From Odoribacter sp. (GTDB taxonomy: Bacteria > Bacteroidota > Bacteroidia > Bacteroidales > Muribaculaceae), in the NCBI GenBank assembly GCA_023663145.1, contig JAMPHZ010000016.1, forward strand, positions 1-64,000: a stretch of 64,000 nucleotides of DNA, given 5' to 3'. A program made the position numbers and the translations under genes. The notes beneath the pieces were generated by a model, which had not been told where the DNA came from, did no database searches, and was given only the letters and a program-made list of their open reading frames with translations. Position 1 is the first letter of the stretch. Each line of letters opens with the position of its first letter. Positions 1-8,693 of the stretch are shown here, one piece after another.

Positions 1-83
1 GGACTCAGCCCTAACGCCTTACCAGAGTCTCCTTGCGTTTGACCTAAGATTTCAACTATCACAGCATTTACATAATTATCAAA

Positions 84-115
84 TTTGCTAATTCGAAAAA
101 CTTTCACTAACTTTG
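84..115 (+). promoter_or_regulatory. Bacteroidetes-type promoter of the higBA operon
   Basis: TTTG at 84-87 and TAACTTTG at 108-115 are separated by 20 bases, matching the -33/-7 consensus TTTG-N19-21-TAnnTTTG of the Bacteroidetes primary sigma factor. The expected start site lies near 121, about 17 bases before the toxin start codon. The preceding 80 bases hold no gene that I can recognise. Confidence 0.75.
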
Positions 116-137
116 CAACGTTGCTAAAAAGGATTAT

Positions 138-455
138 ATGATAGTCACCTATGAAGAGGAATATCTGCGCCAACTGTACGAAGATGGACGGTGCAAGGAC
201 AAGAAGCACCGCTATCAACCAGACATAGTGCGCCGCTATCAGAAGGCAATTCGCTTTTTGATAACAGCCTCATCTATAAAAGCCTTATGGCCAATCAAGT
301 CGCTCAATTATGAGGTGCTCGCGGGCGATAAAGCCGGGCGTTCTTCAGTGAGAGTTAATGACCAATACCGCATTGAGTTTACAGTATCTCAAACTGATGA
401 AGAACCGATATTGACTATATGCAATATCGTTGAATTGTCGAACCATTATAAATAG
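138..455 (+). CDS. higB: HigB-like RelE-family toxin
   Basis: This 105-residue basic protein looks like a RelE/ParE-superfamily mRNA interferase of the HigB subgroup. It has a helical N-terminal half and a beta-rich C-terminal half with the typical RVNDQYRIEF strand around residues 71-80. HigB toxins cleave mRNA on the ribosome and are neutralised by the adjacent HTH antitoxin. The order here, toxin first and antitoxin 6 bases downstream, is typical of higBA and opposite to most toxin-antitoxin pairs. A good consensus promoter sits directly upstream. The family assignment rests on length, sequence pattern and the neighbour; the catalytic residues were not verified against a structure. Confidence 0.85.
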   Translation: MIVTYEEEYLRQLYEDGRCKDKKHRYQPDIVRRYQKAIRFLITASSIKALWPIKSLNYEVLAGDKAGRSSVRVNDQYRIEFTVSQTDEEPILTICNIVELSNHYK

Positions 456-461
456 AGAGTC

Positions 462-809
462 ATGGCAATAACATTAAAGGGAGTTGACCCCAATATGATT
501 GCAAACAACCTTACCCCAAGCCAGCCCATCCATCCCGGAGAAATGATAAAGGATGAGATAGAGTATCGCGGAATCTCGCAAAAAGAACTTGCCGCCGAGA
601 TAGGAATTCCGGCATCTGTACTCAATGCTGTACTGAATGGAAAACGAGCTGTTACAACAGAATACGCACTTCTTTTGGAAGCGGCTTTAGGAATCGATGC
701 AGACATTTGGCTCAAAATACAGGCCGACTATAACAAGCAAATTGCCAAATCAGACCCATCCTTTATGGCACGTATCAACCGCATCCGTAAAGTTGCTTCA
801 TTCCTTTAA
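462..809 (+). CDS. higA: HigA-like HTH (XRE) antitoxin
   Basis: This 115-residue protein has the VapI/HigA-type helix-turn-helix. The segment HPGEMIKDEIEYRGISQKEL (residues 24-43) begins with the family hallmark HPGE, and the recognition helix follows around residues 45-60. The protein binds and neutralises HigB, and such antitoxins usually repress their own promoter. The gene starts 6 bases after higB and ends 9 bases before the DUF262/HNH nuclease gene, so all three are probably one transcript. That would place the nuclease under antitoxin autoregulation; this is inference from spacing only. Confidence 0.88.
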   Translation: MAITLKGVDPNMIANNLTPSQPIHPGEMIKDEIEYRGISQKELAAEIGIPASVLNAVLNGKRAVTTEYALLLEAALGIDADIWLKIQADYNKQIAKSDPSFMARINRIRKVASFL

Positions 810-818
810 ATAAACAAT

Positions 819-1982
819 ATGAAAACCACTCTGCACACCGAATGGACTATTGCCGACATTTGCGACGGTTTTGTGTATAATGAGCTGGAAGGAAAAGGGT
901 TGTTTGGTATGGGAGGCCGCCTTACCATTCAACCTGAATACCAGCGCAACTACATTTATGCTGACGGCAAAAAAGATATTGCCGTTATAGACTCGGTGCT
1001 AAAAGGTTATCCGCTCGGATTGATATATTTTAACCGCACAGCAGATGGGCGTTTTGAAGTACTTGACGGACAACAACGTATTACTTCATTAGGCCGATTC
1101 TTCAATGGAAAACTCGGAATAAAGGATGCCTCAGGTCTTCCCCAAAGCATTGGTAGCCTTCCCAAAGAACTGCGAGAGAAATTCATAAACGCTCATTTGT
1201 TGATTTATGAATGTGAGGGAACTGAGAGCGAAATAAAGGAATGGTTCAAGACTATCAACATAGCCGGTGTGCCTCTTAATCATCAGGAGTTGTTGAACGC
1301 AGTCTATTCCGGTCCGTTTGTAACCGCGGCGAAAGAAGTTTTCAGCAATTCACAGCGAAGCGAAGTGCAGAAATGGAGCGCTTATGTGGCCGGAGCCGTA
1401 AACCGTCAGGACTTTCTTGCCACAGCCCTCTGTTGGGTTAGCAAAGGCTGTGCCGAAGAATACATGAAGGATCACAGATCCAACGGCGACATAACAGAAC
1501 TGACAAACTATTTTAACAGCGTGATAGACTGGGTCAAGACGGTGTTTCCACTCGTAGAGAGCGAAATGCGTGGCCTGCCTTGGGGTGATTTATACGAAAG
1601 GTATCACAGCTTCCCATATAATCCTACTTATATGACAAAGCGAGTAAAAGAACTCTACGGAGATCCGTACGTAAAAAACCGGAAAGGAATCTTTGAGTTT
1701 TTACTCGGAGGCGAGACAGATACAAAACTCCTTGACATACGGATTTTCGACGAAGCAACAAAAAAATCGGTATATGCACGTCAAACCGAGGAAGCAAAGA
1801 AACATGACAAATCCAACTGTCCATATTGCGCAATCGGGCATGATGCCAATGCAAAGAAAATATGGTTGCTGAAAGAAATGGATGCCGACCACGTGGCGGC
1901 ATGGAGCAAAGGAGGAACCACAACAGTTGGCAATTGCCAGATGCTTTGCAAACATCATAATAGGGCGAAAGGCAACCATTAG
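819..1982 (+). CDS. DUF262 domain protein with C-terminal HNH nuclease
   Basis: This 387-residue protein has two recognisable parts. Residues 30-110 carry the DUF262 (ParB/Srx-like, GmrS-related) signature, including QPEYQRNY at 38-45 and the hallmark DGQQR at 83-87. Residues 333-387 form an HNH endonuclease with a CPYC zinc pair at 334-337, the DADH motif ending at H358, GNCQMLC at 371-377 and a final HHN at 379-381. DUF262 proteins are associated with modification-dependent (type IV, GmrSD-like) restriction and other phage defence. Here the nuclease is HNH rather than the DUF1524 of GmrD. The gene is probably co-transcribed with higBA. Its role as an anti-phage enzyme is an inference. Confidence 0.82.
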   Translation: MKTTLHTEWTIADICDGFVYNELEGKGLFGMGGRLTIQPEYQRNYIYADGKKDIAVIDSVLKGYPLGLIYFNRTADGRFEVLDGQQRITSLGRFFNGKLGIKDASGLPQSIGSLPKELREKFINAHLLIYECEGTESEIKEWFKTINIAGVPLNHQELLNAVYSGPFVTAAKEVFSNSQRSEVQKWSAYVAGAVNRQDFLATALCWVSKGCAEEYMKDHRSNGDITELTNYFNSVIDWVKTVFPLVESEMRGLPWGDLYERYHSFPYNPTYMTKRVKELYGDPYVKNRKGIFEFLLGGETDTKLLDIRIFDEATKKSVYARQTEEAKKHDKSNCPYCAIGHDANAKKIWLLKEMDADHVAAWSKGGTTTVGNCQMLCKHHNRAKGNH

Positions 1983-2019
1983 CATATAGCATTTTTCAGT
2001 ATTGACAACGATGTATATT

Positions 2020-2050
2020 GAGGGGAGTTATAAATTAACCCCCTCTTTTT
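2020..2050 (+). terminator. Intrinsic terminator abutting the integrase start codon
   Basis: GAGGGG(A)GTT at 2020-2029 pairs with AACCCCCTC at 2037-2045 (9 pairs, one bulged A, 7-base loop) and is followed by five T residues at 2046-2050. The ATG of the recombinase gene begins at 2051, so this hairpin ends the higBA-nuclease transcript and also forms the leader of the next gene. Confidence 0.7.
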
Positions 2051-2980
2051 ATGGATAGACATACACCATTCTCAAAAGTAGCGGAATGTTGGCTCATGGC
2101 AAAGTCTCAGTTAGTGAAGCGTTCAACTTATTGCGCATACAGCCTGATAGTCAAGACTCATTTGCTCTCGACTTTCAAGGACCACACACAGATACATGAA
2201 TCAGAGGTCCAGAAATTTGTCATTGACAAACTCAACTCCGGACTCAAACGCAAAACAGTAAAGGACATTCTTGCCACACTCAAGACTATAATCAGATATG
2301 GCGAGAAGCATCTTGGCTTCCCCGGTGAAAAATGGGAAATCGCACTTCCAACTGACACTGGCTCCGAGAGACTTCCGACGCTTTCGCTGTCAAATCACCG
2401 GAAACTCCTTAAATATTTATTAGAATCACCGACTACTCAGAATATAGGTATCACGATTGCTCTTACAACAGGCATGCGTATTGGAGAAGTATGCGCTTTG
2501 CGTTGGGAAAATATAGATTTAATGCATCGGGTGATTACAGTAAGACATACTGTCGGGCGCATATACGATTCTGAACAAAACAAGACTGAACGAATCACTT
2601 CAACACCCAAAACCAAGACCTCAAACCGGGAAATTCCGATCAGCAAAGAATTGTTTGATGCACTCCGCACAATAAAGAGCAAAACACAGGCTGAGTTCTA
2701 TGTCGTTGGAGGGATGGACTCACCTAAAGAACCACGCACATATAGAGAATTTTTCTCGCGATTGCTCAAAAGACTCGGCATCCCAAGAATTGTGTTTCAT
2801 GGTCTCCGCCATACTTTCGCCACAAGATGTATCGAATGTATGTGTGATTACAAAACTGTAAGTGTGATCTTGGGGCATTCCAATGTCGCTACTACTATGA
2901 ATCTCTATGTCCATCCCAATTACCAGCAAAAAAAGCATTGTGTTGACAGACTTTCAAAATTTATAAATCTTGAAAAGTAA
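2051..2980 (+). CDS. Tyrosine recombinase (phage-type integrase)
   Basis: This 309-residue recombinase has an N-terminal SAM-like core-binding domain (residues 7-90) and a C-terminal catalytic domain. The visible catalytic residues are R143 (GMRIGEVCALRW), H250 and R253 (HGLRHTFATR), H276 (LGHSNV) and nucleophile Y286 (NLYVHP). All core residues are present, so the enzyme looks intact. The N-terminal FSKVAECWL is typical of the family, which supports the 2051 start even though a terminator hairpin ends at the base before it. No attachment repeats or tRNA are visible nearby within the window. It may be a remnant of, or the motor for, the island that carries higBA and the nuclease. Confidence 0.9.
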   Translation: MDRHTPFSKVAECWLMAKSQLVKRSTYCAYSLIVKTHLLSTFKDHTQIHESEVQKFVIDKLNSGLKRKTVKDILATLKTIIRYGEKHLGFPGEKWEIALPTDTGSERLPTLSLSNHRKLLKYLLESPTTQNIGITIALTTGMRIGEVCALRWENIDLMHRVITVRHTVGRIYDSEQNKTERITSTPKTKTSNREIPISKELFDALRTIKSKTQAEFYVVGGMDSPKEPRTYREFFSRLLKRLGIPRIVFHGLRHTFATRCIECMCDYKTVSVILGHSNVATTMNLYVHPNYQQKKHCVDRLSKFINLEK

Positions 2981-3030
2981 ACTTTCCGGTATTTTTTGAA
3001 TAACTACTCGAAAAATAACATTCTCGCCTG

Positions 3031-3074
3031 CCCGATACATTGTCCGCAATTAATCGGGATAAACAGATTTTTTT
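3031..3074 (+). terminator. Weak terminator-like hairpin after the recombinase
   Basis: CCCGAT at 3031-3036 pairs with ATCGGG at 3053-3058. A run of seven T residues follows at 3068-3074, ten bases after the stem. The short stem and the gap make this a weak candidate. Confidence 0.35.
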
Positions 3075-3128
3075 GTATTCTAAATTACTTTTATTATCGT
3101 TTTATAGTTTTTTTCCGATTTTAAACGT

Positions 3129-3136
3129 TATCTTTG
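3129..3136 (+). promoter_or_regulatory. -7 promoter box for the DEAD-box helicase gene
   Basis: TATCTTTG at 3129-3136 matches TAnnTTTG exactly and lies 25 bases before the ATG at 3162. A TTTG -33 element at the right distance is not evident, only a T-rich tract. Confidence 0.55.
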
Positions 3137-3161
3137 TAGAATCAATTAATAAAAGACTTAC

Positions 3162-4898
3162 ATGACTACATTTGAAGACCTTGGTGTGAGAGAAGATCTC
3201 CTCCGCGGCATCAAAGAGATGGGCTTCGAGACACCGATGCCTGTACAAGAGAAGGTTATCCCCACTCTCCTGAAGGGTGACCATGACCTGGTGGCCCTTG
3301 CCCAGACCGGCACCGGCAAGACTGCAGCCTTCGGGCTCCCCGTTATTCAACGCATTGACGAAGCCGTACACAAACCACAGGCTCTCATCCTCGCCCCGAC
3401 ACGTGAATTGTGTTTACAGATAGCCGGAGACCTTGCCGACTTCTCAAAATATATTCCTGACCTGCGTGTGCTCCCCGTCTACGGCGGATCAAGCATACAG
3501 AGCCAGATAAAGGCTCTGCGCGAAGGCGTGCAGATCATCATCGCCACCCCGGGCCGTCTCATCGACCTGATCAACCGCGGCGTGGTCAAGCTTGACGAAG
3601 TGCACACTGTGGTACTTGACGAGGCTGACGAGATGCTAAACATGGGATTCGTTGACTCTATAAACGACATCCTGAGTCACGTACCCGACAACCGCAAGAT
3701 GCTCATGTTTTCAGCAACAATGCCCGCCGAAGCCGCACGCATCGCCAAGAAATACATGCACAACCCGGAGGAGATCGTGATAGGCACCCGCAACGAAGGA
3801 GCCAAAAATGTGCGCCACATATATTATATGGTAAACGCGCGCGATAAATATCTCGCACTGAAACGCATTGCCGATGACTCACCCAACATCTATGCCATAA
3901 TTTTTTGCCGCACACGCCGCGACACCCAGGAAGTGGCCGACCGTCTGATTGCTGACGGATATAACGCCGACGCTCTTCATGGCGACCTCTCACAGCAACA
4001 GCGTGACCTGACCATGAAGAAATTCCGCGACCGCGTGACTTCGCTACTCGTGGCTACTGACGTGGCTGCGCGCGGCCTCGATGTTGATGACCTCACCCAT
4101 GTAATCAACTACGGACTACCCGATGACACTGCCGTGTACACACACCGCTCGGGACGTACCGGCCGGGCCGGTAAAACCGGCGTGTCAGTCGCTATAATCC
4201 ATTCACGCGAAAAAGGGCGCCTGCGCGAAATTGAACGGATCATAGGCAAGAAATTCGAGCGCCACGAGGTCCCGACACCTGAACACATCATAGAAAAGCA
4301 ACTCTACAATCTGGCTGACCGTCTTGAACGCGTGGAGGTCAACGAGGAAGAAATCGCAAAATACCTGCCGGGAGTATCAAAGAAACTGTCTTGGCTCACA
4401 ACCGATGACCTGCTGAAGCGGGTGCTTTCACTTGAGTTCAACCGACTCCTCAACTATTACAAAGACGCACCCAAAATTGACATCATAGACGAAAAACCTT
4501 CACGCTCTGAAAAAAAAGAACGCCAGCGTCAGGGACAGCCCGCCGACAAAGACCGGCGCACTGCCGAAAGGGGTATGGCCCGCATATATGTGAATGCAGG
4601 CAAGAGCGACGGGTTCTTCGCCGGGAATCTGATTGACACCATAAACCATAACGTGAGCGGAGACCGCGTCGACGTGGGTCGAATCGACCTTATGCCCGGC
4701 TACTCGCTGTTTGATGTAAAAAAGGCCGATGCCGCCCGCGTGGTAGCCGGATTAAAGGGTGCTGACTTCTACGGCAAGCATCTTTACAGTGAGATTGCCG
4801 AGGAAAACAAAGACTACGGCAAGGCCTCATCACGCAAAGCCTCAGGCGGTGAATCCCGCGACCAAAAGCGCAAGAAACCCGGTCGCCAGCGCCGTTAA
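3162..4898 (+). CDS. deaD: DEAD-box ATP-dependent RNA helicase
   Basis: This is a 578-residue DEAD-box helicase. The Q motif lies in the first 30 residues (GFETPMPVQ), Walker A is AQTGTGKTAAF near residue 50, DEAD occurs in VLDEADEMLNMGF, motif III is SAT, and the C-terminal helicase domain carries HRSGRTGRAGKTG. A C-terminal DbpA-type RNA-binding domain follows (about residues 470-550, ARIYVNAGKSDGF onward), with a short basic tail. This architecture matches the CsdA/DeaD/DbpA group that acts in ribosome assembly and cold adaptation. The gene has its own promoter and ends 27 bases before the DUF3256 gene, so it may be the first gene of the xse-thy-fol operon. Confidence 0.93.
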   Translation: MTTFEDLGVREDLLRGIKEMGFETPMPVQEKVIPTLLKGDHDLVALAQTGTGKTAAFGLPVIQRIDEAVHKPQALILAPTRELCLQIAGDLADFSKYIPDLRVLPVYGGSSIQSQIKALREGVQIIIATPGRLIDLINRGVVKLDEVHTVVLDEADEMLNMGFVDSINDILSHVPDNRKMLMFSATMPAEAARIAKKYMHNPEEIVIGTRNEGAKNVRHIYYMVNARDKYLALKRIADDSPNIYAIIFCRTRRDTQEVADRLIADGYNADALHGDLSQQQRDLTMKKFRDRVTSLLVATDVAARGLDVDDLTHVINYGLPDDTAVYTHRSGRTGRAGKTGVSVAIIHSREKGRLREIERIIGKKFERHEVPTPEHIIEKQLYNLADRLERVEVNEEEIAKYLPGVSKKLSWLTTDDLLKRVLSLEFNRLLNYYKDAPKIDIIDEKPSRSEKKERQRQGQPADKDRRTAERGMARIYVNAGKSDGFFAGNLIDTINHNVSGDRVDVGRIDLMPGYSLFDVKKADAARVVAGLKGADFYGKHLYSEIAEENKDYGKASSRKASGGESRDQKRKKPGRQRR

Positions 4899-4925
4899 GT
4901 ATAAAATAGTCATTAACTACTATAG

Positions 4926-5561
4926 ATGCATCCACTGAAGATAACCCTCGCGACTATAATGCTCGCCGGCATTGCCGGCGTCGCTACAGGGCGGTCGGTG
5001 TCAGATTTTTTAGCCGACGCCCCTCTGTCAGTGTTCCCTACCCTCACCAACACTGACCGCCTTGACCTGATAGACTATTTCTCATACGCCTCAACCCCGG
5101 GCTCAGTGGAAGACAACTTCGGCACCCGGTGGCACATCACCCACATGAACGAGAATGTCGTGACACTCTCAACGGCAGACTCCACCACAATACAGCTTGC
5201 CATCATTCCTGCGGCCAAAGACACCATCGTGGCTGTGATATCTACCATAGCCGCTCCGGCACGCGACAGCCACCTGCAGCTTTACCACCGTGACTGGACA
5301 CCGTACACCCGACAGACACCGGAGCCACGCTACACTGACTGGTTCACCGCCGGTGCTTTCGAGACTCTGCCAAATCTCGAACTCACGCTGCCATTCGTTA
5401 CAGCTGAGGCCGAAGTAAACTCCGAGGCCACAGCAATCACTTTCATCAACACTGCAGCGCAATACCTTTACGGAGCAGAGTATGAGAAAGTGAAACCCTA
5501 CCTGATTCCATCAATAACCTTCGACATCATCAACGGCAAATTCAAGGCACGCAAGCAATGA
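4926..5561 (+). CDS. DUF3256 family exported protein
   Basis: This 211-residue protein has an N-terminal hydrophobic signal segment (residues 5-22) followed by a region typical of the Bacteroidales DUF3256 family: SDFLADAPLSVFPTL, LDLIDYF and a C-terminal portion after YHRDWTPY. The function is unknown; the protein is probably periplasmic or anchored in the envelope. The gene overlaps xseA by ATGA, implying translational coupling with exonuclease VII, although no functional link is known to me. The family recognition is from memory of conserved motifs, not from a search. Confidence 0.75.
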   Translation: MHPLKITLATIMLAGIAGVATGRSVSDFLADAPLSVFPTLTNTDRLDLIDYFSYASTPGSVEDNFGTRWHITHMNENVVTLSTADSTTIQLAIIPAAKDTIVAVISTIAAPARDSHLQLYHRDWTPYTRQTPEPRYTDWFTAGAFETLPNLELTLPFVTAEAEVNSEATAITFINTAAQYLYGAEYEKVKPYLIPSITFDIINGKFKARKQ

Positions 5562-6799
5562 CTCCCGCAGCTATCACGCTTCTCGAACTCAACGGGCGCG
5601 TCTCGGCAGCCATAACCGGTGCGCCGGGCCTAAATGGGGTATGGGTGACCGCAGAGACCTCTGACCTGCGTGTATCCGGAGGCCATTGTTACATGGAGCT
5701 TATCGACAAAGATCCCGCCACAGGGCAAGCCCGTGCCCGCATGAGGGCCATGATATGGTCATCGAAGTTCGGCTTCATAAACCGCCGGTTCGCCACAGCC
5801 ACCGGACAACCCCTGGCAAGCGACCTTAAGGTAATGGTGTGCGTGACGGTATCGTTTCATCCTGTTTACGGCATATCGGCAACAATCACCGATATAGATC
5901 CTGAGTATACTGTAGGCGATCTTCTCCGGCGGCGCCGCGAGATGATAGACCGCCTCACACGCGAGGGCATCGTTGATCAGAACCGCAACCTGCCATGGCC
6001 TGACGTGCCATCCCGCATAGCCGTGATATCAGCACAGGGCGCCGCCGGTTACGGCGATTTCATCAACCAACTTTATACCAACCGCTATCGGCTACGCTTC
6101 TCTTCACAGCTGTTTCCGGCCGTGATGCAAGGTGAGCGTGCGGCCGCATCAATCATAGACGCCCTTGATCAAGTAGCCGCTGCGGGCTGCGATACTTTCG
6201 ACTGCGTGGTTATAATACGCGGTGGCGGAGCCACCGGTGACCTTGCCGCGTTCGACAATTATGACCTCGCCGCCAGCATAGCCCTGTTCCCCCTCCCTGT
6301 AATTATCGGCATAGGTCACGAACGCGACGTTACCCTACTTGACTATGTAGCCAACATGCGGGTTAAGACACCCACAGCCGCTGCCGAGTGGCTTATTGGC
6401 CGCGGCGCCACAGCCCTCGACAGATTGTACCATCTCGGAAACGACATTTTCAGTGCGGCTTCAGCAGCCATTTCAGCCGCGCACCGGCGTCTTGACTACA
6501 TGGCAGGGCGCCTGCCCTTGTTGAGCGAAAGTGTGATACAGCATCACACCGCCCGCATCGGCACAACCGTTGACGACACCCTGCGTACAGCCACTGCCAA
6601 CATCATGTCACGAAACAATGAAAGACTCTCGTCCATTGCCATGCTGCTCGATACCCTTTCTCCCGAAGCAACCCTGCGCCGGGGCTTCTCTATTACCAGA
6701 GCCGACAACCGGGCTATAAAATCGTCAGATGACCTGACACCCGGCACCGTGATTTCAACCACCTTTGCCCGCGGGCAAGTTGAATCTGTTGTAAAATGA
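5558..6799 (+). CDS. xseA: Exodeoxyribonuclease VII large subunit
   Basis: This is a 413-residue protein with an N-terminal OB-fold (residues 5-100, including VWVTAETSDLRVSGGHCYMEL) and the XseA catalytic region with DCVVIIRGGGATGDLAAFD and the segment GIGHERDVTLLDYVANMRVKTPT split across residues about 250-272. Together with XseB it degrades single-stranded DNA to oligonucleotides. It starts inside the last codons of the DUF3256 gene (ATGA) and ends in the same way over xseB, so the two subunits are translationally coupled. The length is slightly below the E. coli enzyme, as in other Bacteroidetes. Confidence 0.95.
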   Translation: MTPAAITLLELNGRVSAAITGAPGLNGVWVTAETSDLRVSGGHCYMELIDKDPATGQARARMRAMIWSSKFGFINRRFATATGQPLASDLKVMVCVTVSFHPVYGISATITDIDPEYTVGDLLRRRREMIDRLTREGIVDQNRNLPWPDVPSRIAVISAQGAAGYGDFINQLYTNRYRLRFSSQLFPAVMQGERAAASIIDALDQVAAAGCDTFDCVVIIRGGGATGDLAAFDNYDLAASIALFPLPVIIGIGHERDVTLLDYVANMRVKTPTAAAEWLIGRGATALDRLYHLGNDIFSAASAAISAAHRRLDYMAGRLPLLSESVIQHHTARIGTTVDDTLRTATANIMSRNNERLSSIAMLLDTLSPEATLRRGFSITRADNRAIKSSDDLTPGTVISTTFARGQVESVVK

Positions 6800-7002
6800 A
6801 TATGGAACCCACATACAACCAAGCGCTTGCCGAACTTGAAAAAATACTCGGCCAACTGCGCGCCGACACCTGCGACGTCGATTCCCTTGTGGAAATGACG
6901 CGCCGGGCCGTCGAGCTTCTGAACATTTGCCGCAGCAAACTCACAACCACCGACGAACAGCTGCGCCAAGTGCTTTCTCAACTTCAAGACCCTCAACCAT
7001 GA
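6796..7002 (+). CDS. xseB: Exodeoxyribonuclease VII small subunit
   Basis: This 68-residue helical protein has the XseB pattern: [15 protein letters not shown] near the N-terminus, a [14 protein letters not shown] helix, then a C-terminal helix. Several small subunits bind one XseA to form the active exonuclease. The first ATG at 6796 overlaps the xseA stop codon, and a second Met lies two codons later. The stop codon (7000-7002) overlaps the start of thyA at 6999. Confidence 0.93.
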   Translation: MNMEPTYNQALAELEKILGQLRADTCDVDSLVEMTRRAVELLNICRSKLTTTDEQLRQVLSQLQDPQP

Positions 7003-7793
7003 AACAGTATCTACAATTACTTGACCACATCCTGCGCGACGGCCACGACAAAAGCGACCGCACCGGAACCGGCACACGCTCAACTTTCGGATACCAGATG
7101 CGTTTCGACCTCGCCGATGGCTTCCCGCTCGTAACCACCAAAAAGTTACACCTCAAATCAATAATACACGAACTGCTATGGTTCCTGAACGGTGACACCA
7201 ATGTTGCCTATTTGCAGCAGAACGGTGTCAGGATATGGAACGAATGGGCCGACGCCGACGGCAACCTCGGCCCTGTATACGGCGCCCAATGGCGCTCATG
7301 GCCCGACAATAGCGGTGGAGTGATTGACCAGATTGCAGCCGCCGTGAACGACATCCGCAACAACCCCGATTCCCGGCGGATAATCGTGAGCGCCTGGAAC
7401 GTGGCACAACTGCCACAGATGGCTCTTGCCCCCTGCCACTGTCTGTTTCAATTCTATGTAGCCGACGGGCGCCTTAGCTGCCAACTCTACCAACGCAGCG
7501 CCGATTGCTTCCTGGGCGTGCCGTTCAACATCGCATCTTACGCCTTGCTGACCATGATGATGGCACAGGTCACCGGCCTCAAACCGGGAGAATTCATCCA
7601 CACACTTGGCGACGCTCACCTCTACAACAACCACCTCGACCAGGCAAGACTGCAACTATCACGCCAGCCACGGCGCTTGCCTGTGATGAAAATAAACCCC
7701 GATGTCAAGGATATTTTCAGTTTTAAATATGAAGACTTCACCCTTGAGGGATACGATCCTCATCCCCACATAAAAGCAGACGTATCGGTATGA
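6999..7793 (+). CDS. thyA: Thymidylate synthase
   Basis: This 264-residue enzyme methylates dUMP to dTMP using methylene-tetrahydrofolate. The motifs for the active-site cysteine ([10 protein letters not shown]), the dUMP-binding stretch [20 protein letters not shown] and the [12 protein letters not shown] segment are all present, and the C-terminus ends in the family-typical KADVSV. I place the start at 6999 (MKQYLQLL), which overlaps xseB by four bases. An upstream in-frame extension to 6927 would lie inside xseB and is not conserved in character. The next gene, folA, regenerates the folate oxidised by this reaction. Confidence 0.97.
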   Translation: MKQYLQLLDHILRDGHDKSDRTGTGTRSTFGYQMRFDLADGFPLVTTKKLHLKSIIHELLWFLNGDTNVAYLQQNGVRIWNEWADADGNLGPVYGAQWRSWPDNSGGVIDQIAAAVNDIRNNPDSRRIIVSAWNVAQLPQMALAPCHCLFQFYVADGRLSCQLYQRSADCFLGVPFNIASYALLTMMMAQVTGLKPGEFIHTLGDAHLYNNHLDQARLQLSRQPRRLPVMKINPDVKDIFSFKYEDFTLEGYDPHPHIKADVSV

Positions 7794-8284
7794 CACTCAC
7801 TCTAATAGCAGCGGTTGGATCTGATGGTGCCATAGGGCGCGAAGGTAAGTTGGCATTCCACATCGGCGCCGACCTGCGCCATTTCAAGGAACTCACCATG
7901 GGATGCCCGGTGATAATGGGCCGCAAGACATTCGAATCCCTCCCAAAAGGCGCTCTGCCGGGCAGGCGTAACATTGTAATCACTTCCAATCCAGAATTCA
8001 CGGCCCCTGACGTGGAAACAGCTCCCGGTGTAGACGAAGCCATCGCCATAGCTGCCGATGCGCCACAGATATTCATAATAGGAGGCGCTTCAATCTACTC
8101 TGCCACAATTGGCCGTGCTGACAGGCTTGAGATCACATTCATAGATGCCCGATGCCCCGATGCCGACACTTTTTTCCCTGCAATTGACACCTCGGAATGG
8201 GAGATGACAGAAGAAACACAGTCCATGCCCGATGAAAAATCCGGACTGACTTACCGTTTCGCGACTCTTGTCAGGCGAAACTGA
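7790..8284 (+). CDS. folA: Dihydrofolate reductase
   Basis: This is a 164-residue DHFR. It reduces dihydrofolate to tetrahydrofolate with NADPH, restoring the cofactor consumed by ThyA. Visible motifs include [21 protein letters not shown] at the N-terminus (substrate and loop region), [12 protein letters not shown] (NADPH binding), IVITSNP and [10 protein letters not shown]. The start overlaps the thyA stop codon (ATGA at 7790-7793), so the thyA-folA pair is translationally coupled. A weak GC hairpin (GCGCC, CGCA, GGCGC) lies about 35 bases after the stop. Confidence 0.96.
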   Translation: MTLTLIAAVGSDGAIGREGKLAFHIGADLRHFKELTMGCPVIMGRKTFESLPKGALPGRRNIVITSNPEFTAPDVETAPGVDEAIAIAADAPQIFIIGGASIYSATIGRADRLEITFIDARCPDADTFFPAIDTSEWEMTEETQSMPDEKSGLTYRFATLVRRN

Positions 8285-8375
8285 ACAAACTGACACATGA
8301 ATGCGTTTCTTTAGTGTGAGCGCCCGCAGGCGCCCTCCATAAAACACATATAACATAAATTAACCCTTTATTATT

Positions 8376-8537
8376 ATGGATATTACTAAAGCACGCAAGC
8401 ACCATCGGGTTCATTTCATAGTCAAAGTGGCCCTCCAGACGGCAACCCTCGTCACCGCAGCTCTCGCAGTTCATGAACTTGACCGTATCCACCATCGCCT
8501 GAAGAAGATTGAAAAGAAACAGAAACACATTTTATAA
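8376..8537 (+). CDS. Small predicted single-pass membrane protein (53 aa)
   Basis: An ORF of 53 codons starts at ATG 8376 and stops at TAA 8537. The protein begins MDITKARKHHRVHF, has an uncharged stretch (residues 14-32, rich in V, A, L and T) long enough for one membrane helix, and ends in a highly basic tail (RLKKIEKKQKHIL). It fills the space between folA and a strong terminator at 8592, and its codons resemble those of the neighbours, which argues that it is real. I do not recognise the family. It may be a small membrane-bound or ribosome-associated peptide. Confidence 0.6.
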   Translation: MDITKARKHHRVHFIVKVALQTATLVTAALAVHELDRIHHRLKKIEKKQKHIL

Positions 8538-8591
8538 GTAGACTTGGCAAATGGCTACTTATCGGGCAGTTACGGCTGCCCCGAAGCCTGA

Positions 8592-8625
8592 GCGGGGCGG
8601 CCATTCGGGTCGCCCCGCAGCTTTT
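8592..8625 (+). terminator. Intrinsic terminator after the small ORF
   Basis: GCGGGGCG at 8592-8599 pairs perfectly with CGCCCCGC at 8611-8618, with an 11-base loop. A short T run (8622-8625) follows. It separates the folA region from the ATPase promoter. Confidence 0.7.
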
Positions 8626-8659
8626 CAATCATTTCAGGCCACACGTCACAATTTTTGCT

Positions 8660-8667
8660 TAACTTTG
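8660..8667 (+). promoter_or_regulatory. -7 promoter box for the P-type ATPase operon
   Basis: TAACTTTG matches the Bacteroidetes -7 consensus TAnnTTTG and lies 27 bases before the ATG at 8694. No convincing TTTG is seen at the -33 position. Confidence 0.55.
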
Positions 8668-8693
8668 CACCATATTTTTCAATTTATTAATTA

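Noticed and set aside
1-80. Possible gene tail or tRNA fragment at the left edge
   Set aside because: No cloverleaf could be drawn, and the short open frame (ending in SPCV, then TGA) has no recognisable content.
6927-6999. Upstream extension of thyA
   Set aside because: It lies wholly within xseB in another frame. The ATG at 6999 overlaps the xseB stop and gives the normal protein length.
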